The position numbers were made by a program, and so were the translations under genes. From contig NZ_JYLO01000008.1 in NCBI RefSeq assembly GCF_001439845.1, positions 248,001-312,000 on the forward strand: a stretch of 64,000 bases of DNA, in the 5' to 3' direction. The notes beneath the pieces were generated by a model. The model was given only the letters and a program-made list of their open reading frames with translations, was not told the origin of the DNA and did no database searches. The DNA comes from Pseudomonas lactis (lineage in GTDB: Bacteria; Pseudomonadota; Gammaproteobacteria; Pseudomonadales; Pseudomonadaceae). The number at the start of each line of letters is the position of its first letter. Positions within the stretch are counted from its first letter, which is position 1. Positions 42,548 through 53,899 of the stretch are shown here, piece after piece.

Positions 42548-43858
42548 TCAGCCGCGCGCGGCGGCGATCTTGATCAGTTTGGCGTAGTAGAAGCCATCGT
42601 GCCCGCCTTCTTGGGCAAGCAGTTGGCGACCGTGGGGCTGCTTGATGCCGGCCGTGGTAGCGAGGTCCAGCTCACGCGCGCCGCTGGTGCGGGCGAGGAA
42701 GGCTTGGATGACCTCGGTATTTTCGGTGGGCAAGGTGGAGCAGGTGGCGTAAAGCAGGATGCCGCCGACTTCCAAGGTGGGCCAAAGCGCGTCGAGCAGT
42801 TCGCCTTGCAGCACCGCCAAGGCGGCGATGTCGTCGGGCTGGCGGGTCAGCTTGATGTCCGGATGACGGCGGATCACGCCGGTGGCCGAGCAAGGGGCGT
42901 CCAGCAGGATGCGCTGGAAGGGCTTGCCGTCCCACCAGGCGGCGGTGTCGCGGCCATCCGCGGCGATCAGCTCGGCGCTCAAGCCCAGGCGCGTGAGGTT
43001 TTCCCGCACGCGCACCAGGCGCTTGGCTTCAAGGTCCACCGCGACTACACCAGCCAGGTCTTTTTCCACTTCGAGGATGTGGCAGGTCTTACCGCCGGGC
43101 GCGCAGCAGGCATCGAGTACGCGCTGGCCGGGGGCGAGGTCGAGCAAGTCGGCGGCCAACTGCGCGGCTTCGTCCTGCACACTGATCCAACCTTCGGCAA
43201 AGCCCGGCAGGCTACGCACATCGGCAGCCGCTTCGAGCACGATGCCGTCCGTGCTGTATATACAGGGCGTGGCGTTGATGCCAGCGTCCGCCAGTAACTG
43301 CAAATACGCGTCACGGCTGTGGTGACGACGGTTGACCCGTAGGATCATCGGCGGGTGCGCGTTGTTGGCTGCGCAGATGGCTTCCCATTGCTCAGGCCAA
43401 AAGGCCTTCAGGGATTTTTGCAGCCAACGCGGGTGGGCGGTGCGCACCACCGGATCATGTTCCAGCTCGGCCAGCAGGGCTTCGCTTTCGCGCTGGGCGC
43501 GGCGCAGCACGGCATTGAGCAGGGCCTTGGCCCAGGGCTTTTTCAACTTGTCGGCGCAACCGACGGTTTCACCGATGGCCGCGTGGGCGGGCACGCGGGT
43601 GTAGAGCAATTGGTAGAGACCCACTAGCAACAGCGCCTCGACATCCGCGTCCGCCGCTTTGAACGGTTTTTGCAGCAGCTTGGCGGCCAGCGCAGACAAC
43701 CGTGGCTGCCAACGGGCGGTGCCAAAGGCCAGGTCCTGGGTAAACCCCCGGTCGCGGTCTTCAACTTTATCCAACTGCGTCGGCAGCGAACTGTTCAGCG
43801 AAGCCTTGCCGTTGAGGACGGCGGCAAGAGCCTTGGCGGCGGCCAGACGTGGGTTCAT
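42548..43858 (-). CDS. rsmB: 16S rRNA (cytosine-967-C5)-methyltransferase
   Basis: RNA methyltransferase (436 aa) with an N-terminal NusB-like domain and a C-terminal SAM domain ([14 protein letters not shown]). The two cysteines of this class are seen in DAPCSATG and YATCSTLP. Its start overlaps the fmt stop by 4 nt. Confidence 0.96.
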   Translation of the reverse strand: MNPRLAAAKALAAVLNGKASLNSSLPTQLDKVEDRDRGFTQDLAFGTARWQPRLSALAAKLLQKPFKAADADVEALLLVGLYQLLYTRVPAHAAIGETVGCADKLKKPWAKALLNAVLRRAQRESEALLAELEHDPVVRTAHPRWLQKSLKAFWPEQWEAICAANNAHPPMILRVNRRHHSRDAYLQLLADAGINATPCIYSTDGIVLEAAADVRSLPGFAEGWISVQDEAAQLAADLLDLAPGQRVLDACCAPGGKTCHILEVEKDLAGVVAVDLEAKRLVRVRENLTRLGLSAELIAADGRDTAAWWDGKPFQRILLDAPCSATGVIRRHPDIKLTRQPDDIAALAVLQGELLDALWPTLEVGGILLYATCSTLPTENTEVIQAFLARTSGARELDLATTAGIKQPHGRQLLAQEGGHDGFYYAKLIKIAAARG

Positions 43859-44808
43859 TGAGTGACCACCCCAAGCGTGGTGCCCAAGGCGAATTTCTCA
43901 CGACGGCTATTGAACAAATCGCTGAAGTTCAGCGCCTTGCCGCCGGGCAATTGCAGACGCGTCAGGCACAGCGCCTGTTCACCGCAAGCCACCAACAGAC
44001 CGTCTTTGCTGGCGCCGATGATCTCGCCGGGAGCGCCTGTGCCATCGGCCAGGGTCGCGGCCAACACTTTCAAGGCTTCGCCGTTGAGGGTGCTGTGACA
44101 GATCGGCCATGGGTTGAAGGCACGTACCAGGCGCTCCAGCTCCAGGGCTGGGCGGCTCCAGTCAATGCGCGCTTCGTCCTTGTTCAGCTTGTGGGCGTAG
44201 GTGGCCAGGCTGTCGTCTTGGATTTCGCCTTGCAGGGTGCCGGCAGCGAGGCCGGCGATGGCCTGGATCACAGCGGGCGGGCCTAGCTCAGCGAGGCGGT
44301 CGTGCAGGCTGCCGCCGGTGTCTTGGGCGGTGATCGGCGTGGTGACCTTGAGCAGCATCGGCCCAGTATCCAGGCCGGCTTCCATGCGCATCACGGTCAC
44401 GCCGCTCTCGCTGTCGCCTGCTTCAACGGCGCGTTGAATCGGCGCCGCACCGCGCCAGCGTGGCAGCAGTGAAGCGTGGCTGTTGATGCAACCCAGGCGC
44501 GGGATATCCAGCACAGCCTGGGGCAGGATCAAGCCGTAGGCCACCACCACCAGCAGGTCCGGCTTCAGCGCGGCCAGTTCGGCCTGGGCCTCGGCGTTAC
44601 GCAGGGTCGGCGGCTGCAGCACAGGAATGTTGTGCTCCAGCGCCAACTGCTTGACCGCACTCGGCATCAGTTTTTGCCCGCGACCGGCCGGGCGATCCGG
44701 CTGGGTGTACACCGCGACGAGGTCATAAGGGCTGGCAAGCAGCGCCTTGAGGTGTTCGGCGGCAAATTCAGGAGTGCCGGCAAAAACAATGCGCAATGGC
44801 TCGGTCAT
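43855..44808 (-). CDS. fmt: Methionyl-tRNA formyltransferase
   Basis: Formylates initiator Met-tRNA (317 aa). The active-site segment is [20 protein letters not shown], with the catalytic N/H/D arrangement; an oligonucleotide-binding C-terminal domain follows. It is downstream of def and overlaps rsmB. A hairpin with a T run lies between def and fmt, so fmt may need its own promoter or read-through. Confidence 0.96.
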   Translation of the reverse strand: MTEPLRIVFAGTPEFAAEHLKALLASPYDLVAVYTQPDRPAGRGQKLMPSAVKQLALEHNIPVLQPPTLRNAEAQAELAALKPDLLVVVAYGLILPQAVLDIPRLGCINSHASLLPRWRGAAPIQRAVEAGDSESGVTVMRMEAGLDTGPMLLKVTTPITAQDTGGSLHDRLAELGPPAVIQAIAGLAAGTLQGEIQDDSLATYAHKLNKDEARIDWSRPALELERLVRAFNPWPICHSTLNGEALKVLAATLADGTGAPGEIIGASKDGLLVACGEQALCLTRLQLPGGKALNFSDLFNSRREKFALGTTLGVVTQ

Positions 44809-44839
44809 GGGAGTTCTCGGTTAAAAACAGTCACAAAAG

Positions 44840-44866
44840 AAAAAGGCTTGCCGCAGCAAGCCTTTG
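44840..44866 (-). terminator. Terminator-like hairpin between def and fmt
   Basis: AAAGGCTTGC and GCAAGCCTTT pair around CGCA... and on the minus strand are followed by TTTTTCTTTT. It would reduce transcription from def into fmt. Confidence 0.65.
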
Positions 44867-44877
44867 GAAGAAGGGCA

Positions 44878-45384
44878 TCAGGCTTGCTGGCGATGCTTTT
44901 TTTCCAGCTTCTTCTTGATGCGGTCACGCTTGAGCGTGGACAGGTAATCGACGAACAGCTTGCCGTTGAGGTGGTCGCATTCATGCTGGATGCACACCGC
45001 CAGCAGGCCTTCGGCAATCAGCTCGAAAGGCTTGCCGTCACGGTCCAGCGCCTTGATCTTCACGCGTAGCGGGCGTTCCACATTCTCGTAGAACTCCGGC
45101 ACCGACAGGCAGCCTTCCTGGTATTCGCCCATCTCTTCGGTCAGCGGTTCGAACTCAGGGTTGATGTACACCCGAGGTTCGCTGCGGTCTTCCGACAGGT
45201 CCATGACCACGACGCGCAGATGCACGTTGACCTGGGTCGCGGCGAGGCCGATGCCCGGGGCTTCATACATTGTTTCAAACATGTCATCGACCAACTGACG
45301 AACCTTGTCGTCCACTACGGCCACCGGCTTGGCGATCGTGCGCAGGCGCGAGTCGGGAAATTCGAGGATGTTCAAAATAGCCAT
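44878..45384 (-). CDS. def: Peptide deformylase
   Basis: Metalloenzyme removing the N-formyl group from nascent proteins. The start at 45384 ([11 protein letters not shown]) gives 168 aa, the standard length; the frame is open further upstream without support. All three motifs are present: [15 protein letters not shown] and QHECDHLNG. Confidence 0.96.
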   Translation of the reverse strand: MAILNILEFPDSRLRTIAKPVAVVDDKVRQLVDDMFETMYEAPGIGLAATQVNVHLRVVVMDLSEDRSEPRVYINPEFEPLTEEMGEYQEGCLSVPEFYENVERPLRVKIKALDRDGKPFELIAEGLLAVCIQHECDHLNGKLFVDYLSTLKRDRIKKKLEKKHRQQA

Positions 45385-45519
45385 AAGCGTAATTGCTGCA
45401 CATGTGAGGAAGAGACAAATCGGCGGTGGGATGGACCCATACGGCCGGTGTGAAACGCTCGGAAGCCGCGAAGGCCATGGCATTTCACGCGAACGCACAT
45501 AATAAAGGAGATTCACCCC

Positions 45520-46296
45520 ATGAGGAAATCGCTACTCGTCTTGCTGCTGTGGGCTCCGTTCGCCACGGCATTGATTGTGCAACCCACTGAGCGTCTGGAT
45601 CAGGCCGCGCAACAGGCCATCCAGCATTTTTTACTGCACAACCGTATTTTTGACTCCCCCCAGGACCTGGACAACGCGCCTTACATTATTGCGGCGCAAG
45701 GCGGGCGCGTTCTGGGTGCCAACGACGAGCGTGTGCATGCGCGCGGGCATCTGGACCCGGCCCAGCCAAGCTACGGGATATTTCGGCGGGGCAAGGCCTA
45801 CACCGACCCCCATACCCAAGAGCTGTTGGGCATCAATGCCGACGACATCGGCACTGCGCGCTTTGTGCTTGCCGACAGCCTCACCACCCTGGCAGTGCAA
45901 CGGGTGACCCAGGAAATTCGCCCAGGCGACCGTTTGTTGCGCGCCGAGCCTCCCGTTGCTTTGGCCAGCCTGGAACCCTGCAAACCTGCACCCTTGATTA
46001 CAGGGCATATCATCGACATCCCCAAGGGCGTCACGCAGATTGGCGTGCTCGACGCTGTGACCCTCAACAAGGGCCGCCGCGATGGCTTGGTGGAAGGCCA
46101 ACTGCTCACAGTGATCAAGGCTGGCGCCATCGTGCGAGACACCCTCACCGGCACGCCCACTCCCCTCCCGGATGAGCGAGCCGGCACCCTGCTGGTGTTT
46201 CGCACCTATGAAAAGCTCAGCTATGCCCTGGTGCTCAGTGCTTCACGGTCGTTGGCCGTGCAAGACCGTTTCGAGACGGCTGATCAAGCGCAATAA
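45520..46296 (+). CDS. Envelope protein related to LysM proteins, LysM domain missing
   Basis: A 258-aa exported protein. The position between def and dprA, and the body ([31 protein letters not shown]), match the Pseudomonas LysM-domain protein found here (PA0020-like, about 340 aa). In that family a LysM peptidoglycan-binding domain follows the signal peptide; here the signal ([17 protein letters not shown]) is followed almost directly by the central domain. About 80-90 residues therefore appear to have been lost in frame. It should still be exported but may no longer bind peptidoglycan. Family comparison is from memory. Confidence 0.75.
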   Translation: MRKSLLVLLLWAPFATALIVQPTERLDQAAQQAIQHFLLHNRIFDSPQDLDNAPYIIAAQGGRVLGANDERVHARGHLDPAQPSYGIFRRGKAYTDPHTQELLGINADDIGTARFVLADSLTTLAVQRVTQEIRPGDRLLRAEPPVALASLEPCKPAPLITGHIIDIPKGVTQIGVLDAVTLNKGRRDGLVEGQLLTVIKAGAIVRDTLTGTPTPLPDERAGTLLVFRTYEKLSYALVLSASRSLAVQDRFETADQAQ

Positions 46297-46325
46297 ATAG
46301 CCTGCTAAATAAGTTACCAACAGAG

Positions 46326-46334
46326 TTATCCACA
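46326..46334 (+). promoter_or_regulatory. DnaA box TTATCCACA before dprA
   Basis: A perfect DnaA box 26 nt before the dprA start codon. It could couple dprA expression to DnaA or simply titrate DnaA; both are inference. Confidence 0.45.
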
Positions 46335-46359
46335 GCTTGTTCCGGTCAAGGATGATCAT

Positions 46360-47463
46360 ATGAATCCGATAAACAGTAGCGATATTTCCCCGGCAGAGCT
46401 GGAAGCCCGGCTACGCTTGCACAGGCTGCCAGAACTGGGGCCCAAGCGTTTTCACGTGTTGATCGATGCCTTTGGTTGCGCTTCCAAGGCCCTGAGTGCT
46501 CCCGCCAGTGCCTGGCGTTCCCTCGGTTTGCCCGCCATCAGCGCAGAGGCCCGACGTAGCCCCAAAGTCCGTGACGGTGCCAGTGAGGCGTTGGCCTGGC
46601 TGGCTCGCCCGGCCCAGCATTTGCTGATGTGGGACCACCCGGATTACCCGGCGTTGCTCGCGCAGATCGACGATGCGCCGCCGTTGTTATTCGTTGCGGG
46701 CGACCCCGATATTCTGGAAAAACCACAGTTGGCCATGGTCGGTAGCCGGCGTGCCTCGCGCCCGGGCATGGACACGGCAGCGGCCTTTTCCCGCAGCCTG
46801 GCGAGCGCCGGTTTTGTCATCACCAGTGGGCTGGCGGTGGGCATTGATGGCGCGGCGCACCAGGCGGCATTGGACGTGGGCGGCCATACCATCGGCGTGC
46901 TTGGCACTGGCCTGGAAAATTTTTATCCACAGCGCCATCGCAAGCTTGCTGCGGCGATGATCGCCCAAGGCAGCGCCGTGGTTTCCGAGTTTCCGCTGGA
47001 TACCGCGCCCCAGGCCGGTAATTTCCCACGGCGCAACCGGATCATCAGCGGGTTGTCGTTAGGCGTACTGGTGGTGGAGGCCAGTATCGCCAGCGGCTCG
47101 CTGATCACCGCACGCCTGGCGGCGGAGCAAGGGCGCGAGGTGTACGCGATTCCGGGTTCCATTCACCACCCCGCCGCCAAAGGCTGTCATCAACTGATCC
47201 GTGATGGCGCGGTGTTGGTGGAAACCATCGAGCACATACTTGAAGGCTTGCGTGGTTGGCAGCGGTTGTCCCATGCGGCACCGGTGCCCGTAACCCATCC
47301 GCTGGTGGCGCTACTGCACGCGGCACCGCATAGCAGCGAAGCCTTGGCGATTGCCAGCGGTCGGCCGTTGTCACAAGTACTGGCCACCCTGACGGAGCTG
47401 GAGTTGGAGGGCCAGGTGATTTGCGAAAGCGGGCGCTGGCTGGCGCGGTGTCCGCTTTGGTAG
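46360..47463 (+). CDS. dprA: DNA-processing protein DprA
   Basis: Protects incoming single-stranded DNA and loads RecA during natural transformation (367 aa). The Rossmann-like core contains AMVGSRRAS, TSGLAVGIDGAAHQAAL, FPRRNRIISGLS and the EASIASGSLITA segment. An N-terminal helical region and a C-terminal winged helix flank it. The next gene, tsaC, starts 74 nt downstream. Confidence 0.96.
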   Translation: MNPINSSDISPAELEARLRLHRLPELGPKRFHVLIDAFGCASKALSAPASAWRSLGLPAISAEARRSPKVRDGASEALAWLARPAQHLLMWDHPDYPALLAQIDDAPPLLFVAGDPDILEKPQLAMVGSRRASRPGMDTAAAFSRSLASAGFVITSGLAVGIDGAAHQAALDVGGHTIGVLGTGLENFYPQRHRKLAAAMIAQGSAVVSEFPLDTAPQAGNFPRRNRIISGLSLGVLVVEASIASGSLITARLAAEQGREVYAIPGSIHHPAAKGCHQLIRDGAVLVETIEHILEGLRGWQRLSHAAPVPVTHPLVALLHAAPHSSEALAIASGRPLSQVLATLTELELEGQVICESGRWLARCPLW

Positions 47464-47537
47464 TGGCCCGTTTTTGGCGCTAGGTTTTGTAACGAAGATC
47501 GGTAAACTGCCCAGAGCTTTAGTCCGGAGAGTTAACA

Positions 47538-48095
47538 ATGGTCAACAGGTGGCGTGTGCTGGAAGCCGCACGGGAAATTCGCGCAGGCGCAGTGATCGCC
47601 TATCCGACCGAAGCGGTCTGGGGCCTGGGCTGCGACCCGTGGAACGAAGAAGCAGTGGATCGGCTGTTGGCGATCAAGAACCGCTCGGTCGACAAAGGCC
47701 TGATCCTGGTGGCGGACAATATTCGTCAGTTCGACTTTCTGTTTGAGGATTTCCCGGACACGTGGGTCGAACGCATGGCCAGCACCTGGCCAGGGCCGAA
47801 TACCTGGCTGGTGCCCCATCAAGACTTGCTGCCCGAATGGGTCACGGGTGTGCACGACACCGTAGCGCTGCGGGTCAGTGATCATCCGTTGGTGAGAGAT
47901 TTGTGCGCCGAGGTCGGCCCGTTGATTTCCACCTCGGCCAACCCTCAGGGCCGCCCGGCAGCCCGCACGCGCATTCGCGTGGAGCAGTATTTTCGCGGGC
48001 AAGTGGACCTGGTGTTGGGCGGCGCCTTGGGTGGGCGCAAGAACCCGAGCCTGATTCGGGATCTGGTGACGGGTGATGTGGTGCGCCCCTCGTAG
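47538..48095 (+). CDS. tsaC: Threonylcarbamoyl-AMP synthase
   Basis: YrdC-type enzyme (185 aa) making threonylcarbamoyl-AMP for t6A modification of tRNAs reading ANN codons. Motifs are [27 protein letters not shown] and the STSANPQG ligand loop. A GGAGAG site lies shortly upstream. It is convergent with qor across a repeat. Confidence 0.95.
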   Translation: MVNRWRVLEAAREIRAGAVIAYPTEAVWGLGCDPWNEEAVDRLLAIKNRSVDKGLILVADNIRQFDFLFEDFPDTWVERMASTWPGPNTWLVPHQDLLPEWVTGVHDTVALRVSDHPLVRDLCAEVGPLISTSANPQGRPAARTRIRVEQYFRGQVDLVLGGALGGRKNPSLIRDLVTGDVVRPS

Positions 48096-48104
48096 GTGCA
48101 GCTC

Positions 48105-48200
48105 GTTCCCACGCTCTGCGTGGGAACGCCGCATTGGACGCTCTGGGTCCGCTTGTGACGCAGAGCGTCACGGTATGCATTCCCACGCAGAGCGTGGGTA
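48105..48200. repeat. Palindromic repeat cluster between tsaC and qor
   Basis: GTTCCCACGCTCTGCGTGGGAAC at the left is palindromic and recurs in inverted, slightly changed form at 48180-48200, with a third GACGCAGAGCGTC palindrome between. It is a REP-type element in a convergent gap and may serve as a bidirectional terminator. Confidence 0.78.
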
Positions 48201-48205
48201 CGATC

Positions 48206-49183
48206 TTAAGGCAGCAGGATGGTCGATCCAGTCGTGCGCCGCCCCGACAACTCCGTCTGCGCTTTGGCCGCCTCTGCCAGCGAGTAGCGCTGGTTGATAT
48301 CAATGCGTACCTTGCCACTCTTGATCATCGAAAACAGATCGTCCGCCATCGCCTGCAGGTTCGCCGGATTGTTTGCATAGGTCGCCAAAGTCGGCCGGGT
48401 GACGTACAGCGAACCCTTCGCCGACAGAATCCCCAGGTTCACCCCATCCACCGCACCCGACGCGTTGCCGAAGCTCACCACCAGACCCCGTGGCGCCACG
48501 CTGTCGAGTGAGGTCAGCCAGGTGTCCTTGCCGACGCCGTCGTACACCACCGGGCATTTCTTGCCGTCAGTTAATTCCAGTACGCGTTGTGCGACATCTT
48601 CCTTGCTGTAGTCGATGGTTTCCCAGGCGCCGAGGGATTTGGCCAGGGCGGCTTTTTCCGGCGAACTGACCGTGCCGATCAACTTCACCCCCAGAGCCTT
48701 GGCCCATTGGCAGGCCAGGGAACCCACGCCACCGGCGGCGGCGTGGAACAAAATGGTTTCACCGCCTTTGAGCTCATAGGTCTGGCGCAGCAGGTACTGC
48801 ACGGTCAGGCCTTTGAGCATGGCACCGGCGGCCTGTTCAAAGCTGATCTCATCCGGCAGGTGCACCAGGTTGGCGGCGGGCAACACGTGCGACTCGCTGT
48901 AGGCACCCAGCGGGCCGCTGCCGTAGGCCACACGGTCGCCGACTTTGAATTGGCTGACTTCACTGCCAACGGCATCGACTACGCCAGCACCTTCCGCACC
49001 CAGACCCGATGGCAGGGCCGGCGGCGCATAGAGGCCACTGCGGAAGTAGGTGTCGATGAAGTTCAGGCCGATCGCCTCGTTGCGCACCCGAACCTGCTGT
49101 GGGCCAGGTTCCGCTGGCGTGTAGTCCACATATTCAAGTACGTCGGGGCCGCCATGGGCGCTGAACTGGATACGTTTGGCCAT
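48206..49183 (-). CDS. qor: NADPH:quinone oxidoreductase (zeta-crystallin type)
   Basis: Medium-chain reductase without catalytic zinc (325 aa). The start at 49183 (MAKRIQFSAHGGPDVLEY) follows AGGAG; a GTG two codons upstream is an alternative. The NADPH fold shows the AAAGGVGSLACQWAKALG motif. It is divergent from hemF. Confidence 0.94.
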   Translation of the reverse strand: MAKRIQFSAHGGPDVLEYVDYTPAEPGPQQVRVRNEAIGLNFIDTYFRSGLYAPPALPSGLGAEGAGVVDAVGSEVSQFKVGDRVAYGSGPLGAYSESHVLPAANLVHLPDEISFEQAAGAMLKGLTVQYLLRQTYELKGGETILFHAAAGGVGSLACQWAKALGVKLIGTVSSPEKAALAKSLGAWETIDYSKEDVAQRVLELTDGKKCPVVYDGVGKDTWLTSLDSVAPRGLVVSFGNASGAVDGVNLGILSAKGSLYVTRPTLATYANNPANLQAMADDLFSMIKSGKVRIDINQRYSLAEAAKAQTELSGRRTTGSTILLP

Positions 49184-49337
49184 CTGCACTTCTCCTTGGG
49201 TTCGAATCTGCGTAGCCCCCTATCGGACTCCTAAGCTTGATCTTCGTCAACTGCCGCGCACCTAAGTGCAGTGGCATCTAAGCGCAGTGGTATCCTGTGC
49301 GCCCATTTGCCGCCGACGCCCCATGGGCCTCGCGTAG

Positions 49338-50293
<956 letters not shown>

Positions 50294-50294
<1 letters not shown>

Positions 50295-51112
50295 TGGACC
50301 GTTATGTCGTGTTCGGTAACCCCATCGGCCACAGCAAGTCGCCGTTGATTCACCGTCTGTTTGCCGCCCAGACCGGCGAACAACTGGACTACAGCACGAT
50401 GCTCGCGCCGTTGGAGGACTTCACCGCCTGTGCCCGAGAGTTTTTCCAACAGGGCCGGGGCGCCAACGTGACCGTGCCGTTCAAGGAAGAGGCCTATCGC
50501 CTGGCCAATACCCTGACCGAACGAGCCCAGCGCGCCGGTGCCGTGAACACCTTGAGCAAACTGGCTGACGGCACCTTGTTGGGCGACAACACCGACGGCG
50601 CGGGCCTGGTGCGCGATTTGACGGTCAATGCCGGGCTGGCCCTGCAAGGCAAACGCATTCTGTTATTGGGCGCCGGTGGCGCGGTACGCGGTGCGCTGGA
50701 GCCGTTGCTGGCGCAGCAACCCTCGTCGTTGATCATCGCCAACCGCACCGTGGAAAAAGCCGAGTTACTGGCTGAGCTGTTCGATGACCTGGGCCCGGTG
50801 TCTGCCAGTGGCTTCGACTGGTTGCGTGAGCCGGTGGACGTGATCATCAATGCCACGTCGGCCAGCCTGTCAGGCGATGTACCGCCGATTGCCGGCAGCC
50901 TGATCGAGTCGGGCAAGACCTTCTGCTACGACATGATGTACGCCAAGCAACCCACTGCATTCTGCCGCTGGGCGAGCGAGCAAGGCGCGGCGGTGGCGAT
51001 GGATGGCCTGGGCATGCTGGTGGAACAAGCGGCGGAAGCCTTCTTGCTGTGGCGTGGTGTGCGGCCGGATTCGGCGCCGGTACTGGCCGAACTGCGCCGG
51101 CAATTGGCCTGA
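50294..51112 (+). CDS. aroE: Shikimate dehydrogenase (NADP+)
   Basis: Reduces 3-dehydroshikimate to shikimate in aromatic amino acid synthesis (272 aa). It has the substrate motif [10 protein letters not shown], the catalytic K in VTVPFKEEA and the NADP loop [10 protein letters not shown]. The ATG overlaps the hemF stop by one base. Confidence 0.97.
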
Positions 51113-51140
51113 TTCCACACTCTGATGTGGGCACCGTTAA

Positions 51141-51229
51141 TGTGGGAGCTGGCTTGCCTGCGACAGCAATAGGTCAGTTACCCATGTGCTGGCTGACCCA
51201 CCGCTATCGCAGGCAAGCCAGCTCCCACA
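51141..51229. repeat. REPIN-like inverted repeat (aroE/sulP gap)
   Basis: TGTGGGAGCTGGCTTGCCTGCGA and its inverse flank a short spacer. The same pair occurs at 52863-52949 and 59811-59897, so it is a dispersed family of this genome. Confidence 0.85.
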
Positions 51230-51242
51230 GTTTTGATCGGGT

Positions 51243-52811
51243 TCAGTCTTCAAAGTCGATGGGGCAGTTATCTGGCCCGTCGAGCTTTTTCAGCTCATCA
51301 ACCACCTGCGGCCTGGCCCCACGCAACGTCAAGCTACGCCCCAACCCCGCCAATCGGCGCGCCTCCTGATGCAGCATCTCCACCCCGGAATAGTCGATAA
51401 AGTTGATCTGCTGCGCCTCGATCACCACCCGCTCGCCCTGCAAGCGCTGCAGGCGCACTTGCAGGTAATGGCTGGCGCCAAAAAAGATCGAGCCGCCCAC
51501 CCGCAACACATCCGCCTCACCGTCGCGCCAGTGTTGAACCCGTGGCTGCGACGTGCGCTTGAGGTAGAAAAACAGCGACGCCAGCACCCCGGCATAGATG
51601 GCCGTTTGCAGCTCCAACAATAAGGTGGCGACGCAGGTCAGGCTCATCACCACGAATTCGGCACGGCTGACCCGGAACAGCGCGCGAATGCCGCGGTGGT
51701 CCACCAGCCCCCAGCAAATCAGCAGGATGCTCGCCGCCATGCTCGGGATCGGAATATGCGCGATCAACGCTGCGCCAAATAACGCGAATAACGCCACCCA
51801 CAGGGCCGAAAACACCCCCGCCAGCGGCGAACAGGCGCCCGCCTCGTAACTGAGGCCCGAGCGGGTGAATGATCCGGCTGACAGGTAGCCGGAAAAAAAT
51901 CCGCCGACGATGTTGGATAAACCCTGGGCGCGAACTTCCTGGTTGGCGTCGAGCAGTTGTTGCGAGCGGGCCGACAGCGAGCGGGCAATCGACAGGCTGG
52001 TCACCAACCCCAGCATGCCCACAGCCACGGCACTGGGCAGCAGGCGCAGCACCAGGTCCAGGTCCATCGGCAACGGGCTGAACGGCGGCAGTTTGCCGAT
52101 GAACGAACTGACCCGTGCCACATGCCCGAACATCGCCGGCCACAACCATGCCACCAGGCTGCCCAGCACCAAGGCTATCAACAGTGTGGGCCAGCGTGGC
52201 ACCAGGTACTTGAGCAACATGCCTGCCAGCAACGTCCCCAGCCCCAGGGCCAGGGATGCCTGATCCCACTCGCCACGATGATCGATCAGCGCCAGTAGAC
52301 CGTTGATGGCCGTGGCCTGGCTGGGCAAATCCAACCCGAGCAGGTTGGGCAGTTGCCCCAGGGCAATCACCACAGCGGCGCCCAGGGTGAAACCCAGCAC
52401 CACCGAATGGGAGACAAAGTTCACCAGGGCGCCGAAGCGCAGCAGGCCGAGCAACCACTGGAATACGCCCGCGAGGAGGGTCAGCAACAGAATAAGGGTG
52501 ATGTAGTCCTGGGAGCCGGGCACGGCCAATGGGCTGACGCTGGCGTAAAGCACGATGGAGATGGCGGCCGTGGGCCCGCAGATCAGGTGCCAGGACGAGC
52601 CCCACAGGCAAGCGATCAATACCGGAATGATGGCGGCGTAGAGCCCGTATTCGGGTGGGAGACCTGCGATCAATGCGTAGGCAATTGACTGCGGCAGCGC
52701 AAGCACCGCGCCGCTGAGGCCGACGATGGCATCCCGGCCGACGCTGGCGCGGGTTTGGCGCGGCAGCCAGCGCAGGAAGGGCAAGAGTGTATGGCGGGTG
52801 GGCCGGGGCAT
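51243..52811 (-). CDS. SulP-family anion transporter with STAS domain
   Basis: Membrane transporter (522 aa) of the SLC26/SulP family. A bundle of about 12-14 helices with the N-terminal AIVGLSGAVLALPQSIAYA signature is followed by a cytoplasmic STAS domain (residues about 410-510, INFIDYSGVEMLHQ). Substrates in this family include sulfate and bicarbonate; the one here is not evident. The neighbouring choline-sulfatase genes make sulfate tempting but this is only context. Confidence 0.9.
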   Translation of the reverse strand: MPRPTRHTLLPFLRWLPRQTRASVGRDAIVGLSGAVLALPQSIAYALIAGLPPEYGLYAAIIPVLIACLWGSSWHLICGPTAAISIVLYASVSPLAVPGSQDYITLILLLTLLAGVFQWLLGLLRFGALVNFVSHSVVLGFTLGAAVVIALGQLPNLLGLDLPSQATAINGLLALIDHRGEWDQASLALGLGTLLAGMLLKYLVPRWPTLLIALVLGSLVAWLWPAMFGHVARVSSFIGKLPPFSPLPMDLDLVLRLLPSAVAVGMLGLVTSLSIARSLSARSQQLLDANQEVRAQGLSNIVGGFFSGYLSAGSFTRSGLSYEAGACSPLAGVFSALWVALFALFGAALIAHIPIPSMAASILLICWGLVDHRGIRALFRVSRAEFVVMSLTCVATLLLELQTAIYAGVLASLFFYLKRTSQPRVQHWRDGEADVLRVGGSIFFGASHYLQVRLQRLQGERVVIEAQQINFIDYSGVEMLHQEARRLAGLGRSLTLRGARPQVVDELKKLDGPDNCPIDFED

Positions 52812-52862
52812 CGCAGGCTCGGGTAAAGGGTTTTGGCAAGAGTATCAATATGCATGGGTACG

Positions 52863-52949
52863 TGTGGGAGCTGGGTTGCCTGCGATGCTGGCGCCTCGGT
52901 GCGACAGGCATACCGGGGTGATGCTATCGCAGGCAAGCCAGCTCCCACA
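52863..52949. repeat. REPIN-like inverted repeat (sulP/choX gap)
   Basis: TGTGGGAGCTGGGTTGCCTGCGA and its inverse, of the same family as 51141-51229. It separates the 3' end of choX from the start region of the SulP gene. Confidence 0.85.
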
Positions 52950-52966
52950 GGGGGCAGCGGCAAGCG

Positions 52967-53881
52967 TCAGAGTTTGGCCTTTACCGCCGGCAACGCCTCC
53001 TGGCCATCCAGGGTTTTCACGCCCTCCAGCCACTGGTCCAGCACCGCCGGGTTGGCCTTGATCCACGCCTTCGCCGCCTGCGCATTGCTGACCTTGTTGT
53101 TGGCCACGTCGGCCATGATGCTGTTCTCCATGGCCTGGGTGAAACTCAGGTTGGTCAGCAGTTTCCCGACATTGGGGCAGGCTTGTGCGTAACCCTTGCG
53201 GGTCAGGGTATACACGCTGCCGGTAGCGCCAAAGTACTGCTCGCCGCCTTTGAGGTAACGCATTTTCAGTTGCACGTTCATCGGGTGTGGGGTCCAGCCG
53301 AGGAAGGTGATGAAACGCTGTTTCTTCACCGCTCGCGAGACCTCTGCGAGCATCGCTTGTTCGCTGGACTCGATCAGCTTCCATTGCCCCAGGTCGAAGT
53401 CATTTTTCTTGATGATCTCCTGCAAGGAGATATTGGCCGGCGCGCCGGAGCCAATGCCGTAGATCTTCTTGTCGAACTTGTCGGCAAACTTGTTCAGGTC
53501 GGCGAAGTCATGCACCCCGGCTTCCCACACATAGTCCGGCACCGCGAGGGTGAACTCGGTGCCCTCCAGGTTCTTCGCCAGTTGCACCACATCGCCGTTG
53601 GCCACGAACTTGTCGTAGAAGCCTTGCTGCGCCGGCATCCAGTTGCCGAGGAAGACATCCACCTGGCCGTCTTTCAGCCCGCCGAAGGTGATCGGCACCG
53701 CCAAGGTGTCGACCTTGGGTTGGTAGCCCATGCCCGTCAGCAAGAAACTGGTGATGGCGTTGGTGGCGGCAATGTCGCTCCAGCCTGGATCGGCCATCTT
53801 CACCGTTTCGCAGCGAGTGTCTGCGTACACCTGGGCGCTGCTGAGCACCACCAAACTCAGTACCACGGTCAACTTTTGCAT
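52967..53881 (-). CDS. choX: Choline-type ABC transporter substrate-binding protein
   Basis: Periplasmic glycine-betaine/choline-binding protein (304 aa) with a signal peptide (MQKLTVVLSLVVLSSAQVYA). The VKMADPGWSDIAATNAI start of the mature fold and the FLGWTPHPMN segment are typical of ChoX-like proteins. It lies 18 nt after betC and would take up choline released by it. No permease or ATPase gene is adjacent, so it must work with components encoded elsewhere. Confidence 0.88.
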   Translation of the reverse strand: MQKLTVVLSLVVLSSAQVYADTRCETVKMADPGWSDIAATNAITSFLLTGMGYQPKVDTLAVPITFGGLKDGQVDVFLGNWMPAQQGFYDKFVANGDVVQLAKNLEGTEFTLAVPDYVWEAGVHDFADLNKFADKFDKKIYGIGSGAPANISLQEIIKKNDFDLGQWKLIESSEQAMLAEVSRAVKKQRFITFLGWTPHPMNVQLKMRYLKGGEQYFGATGSVYTLTRKGYAQACPNVGKLLTNLSFTQAMENSIMADVANNKVSNAQAAKAWIKANPAVLDQWLEGVKTLDGQEALPAVKAKL

Positions 53882-53899
53882 GGCCTTCCCTCTGTCTAC

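Noticed and set aside
41173-42573. Plus-strand open frame antisense to trkA
   Set aside because: TrkA on the other strand is certain; the frame is a GC-bias shadow.
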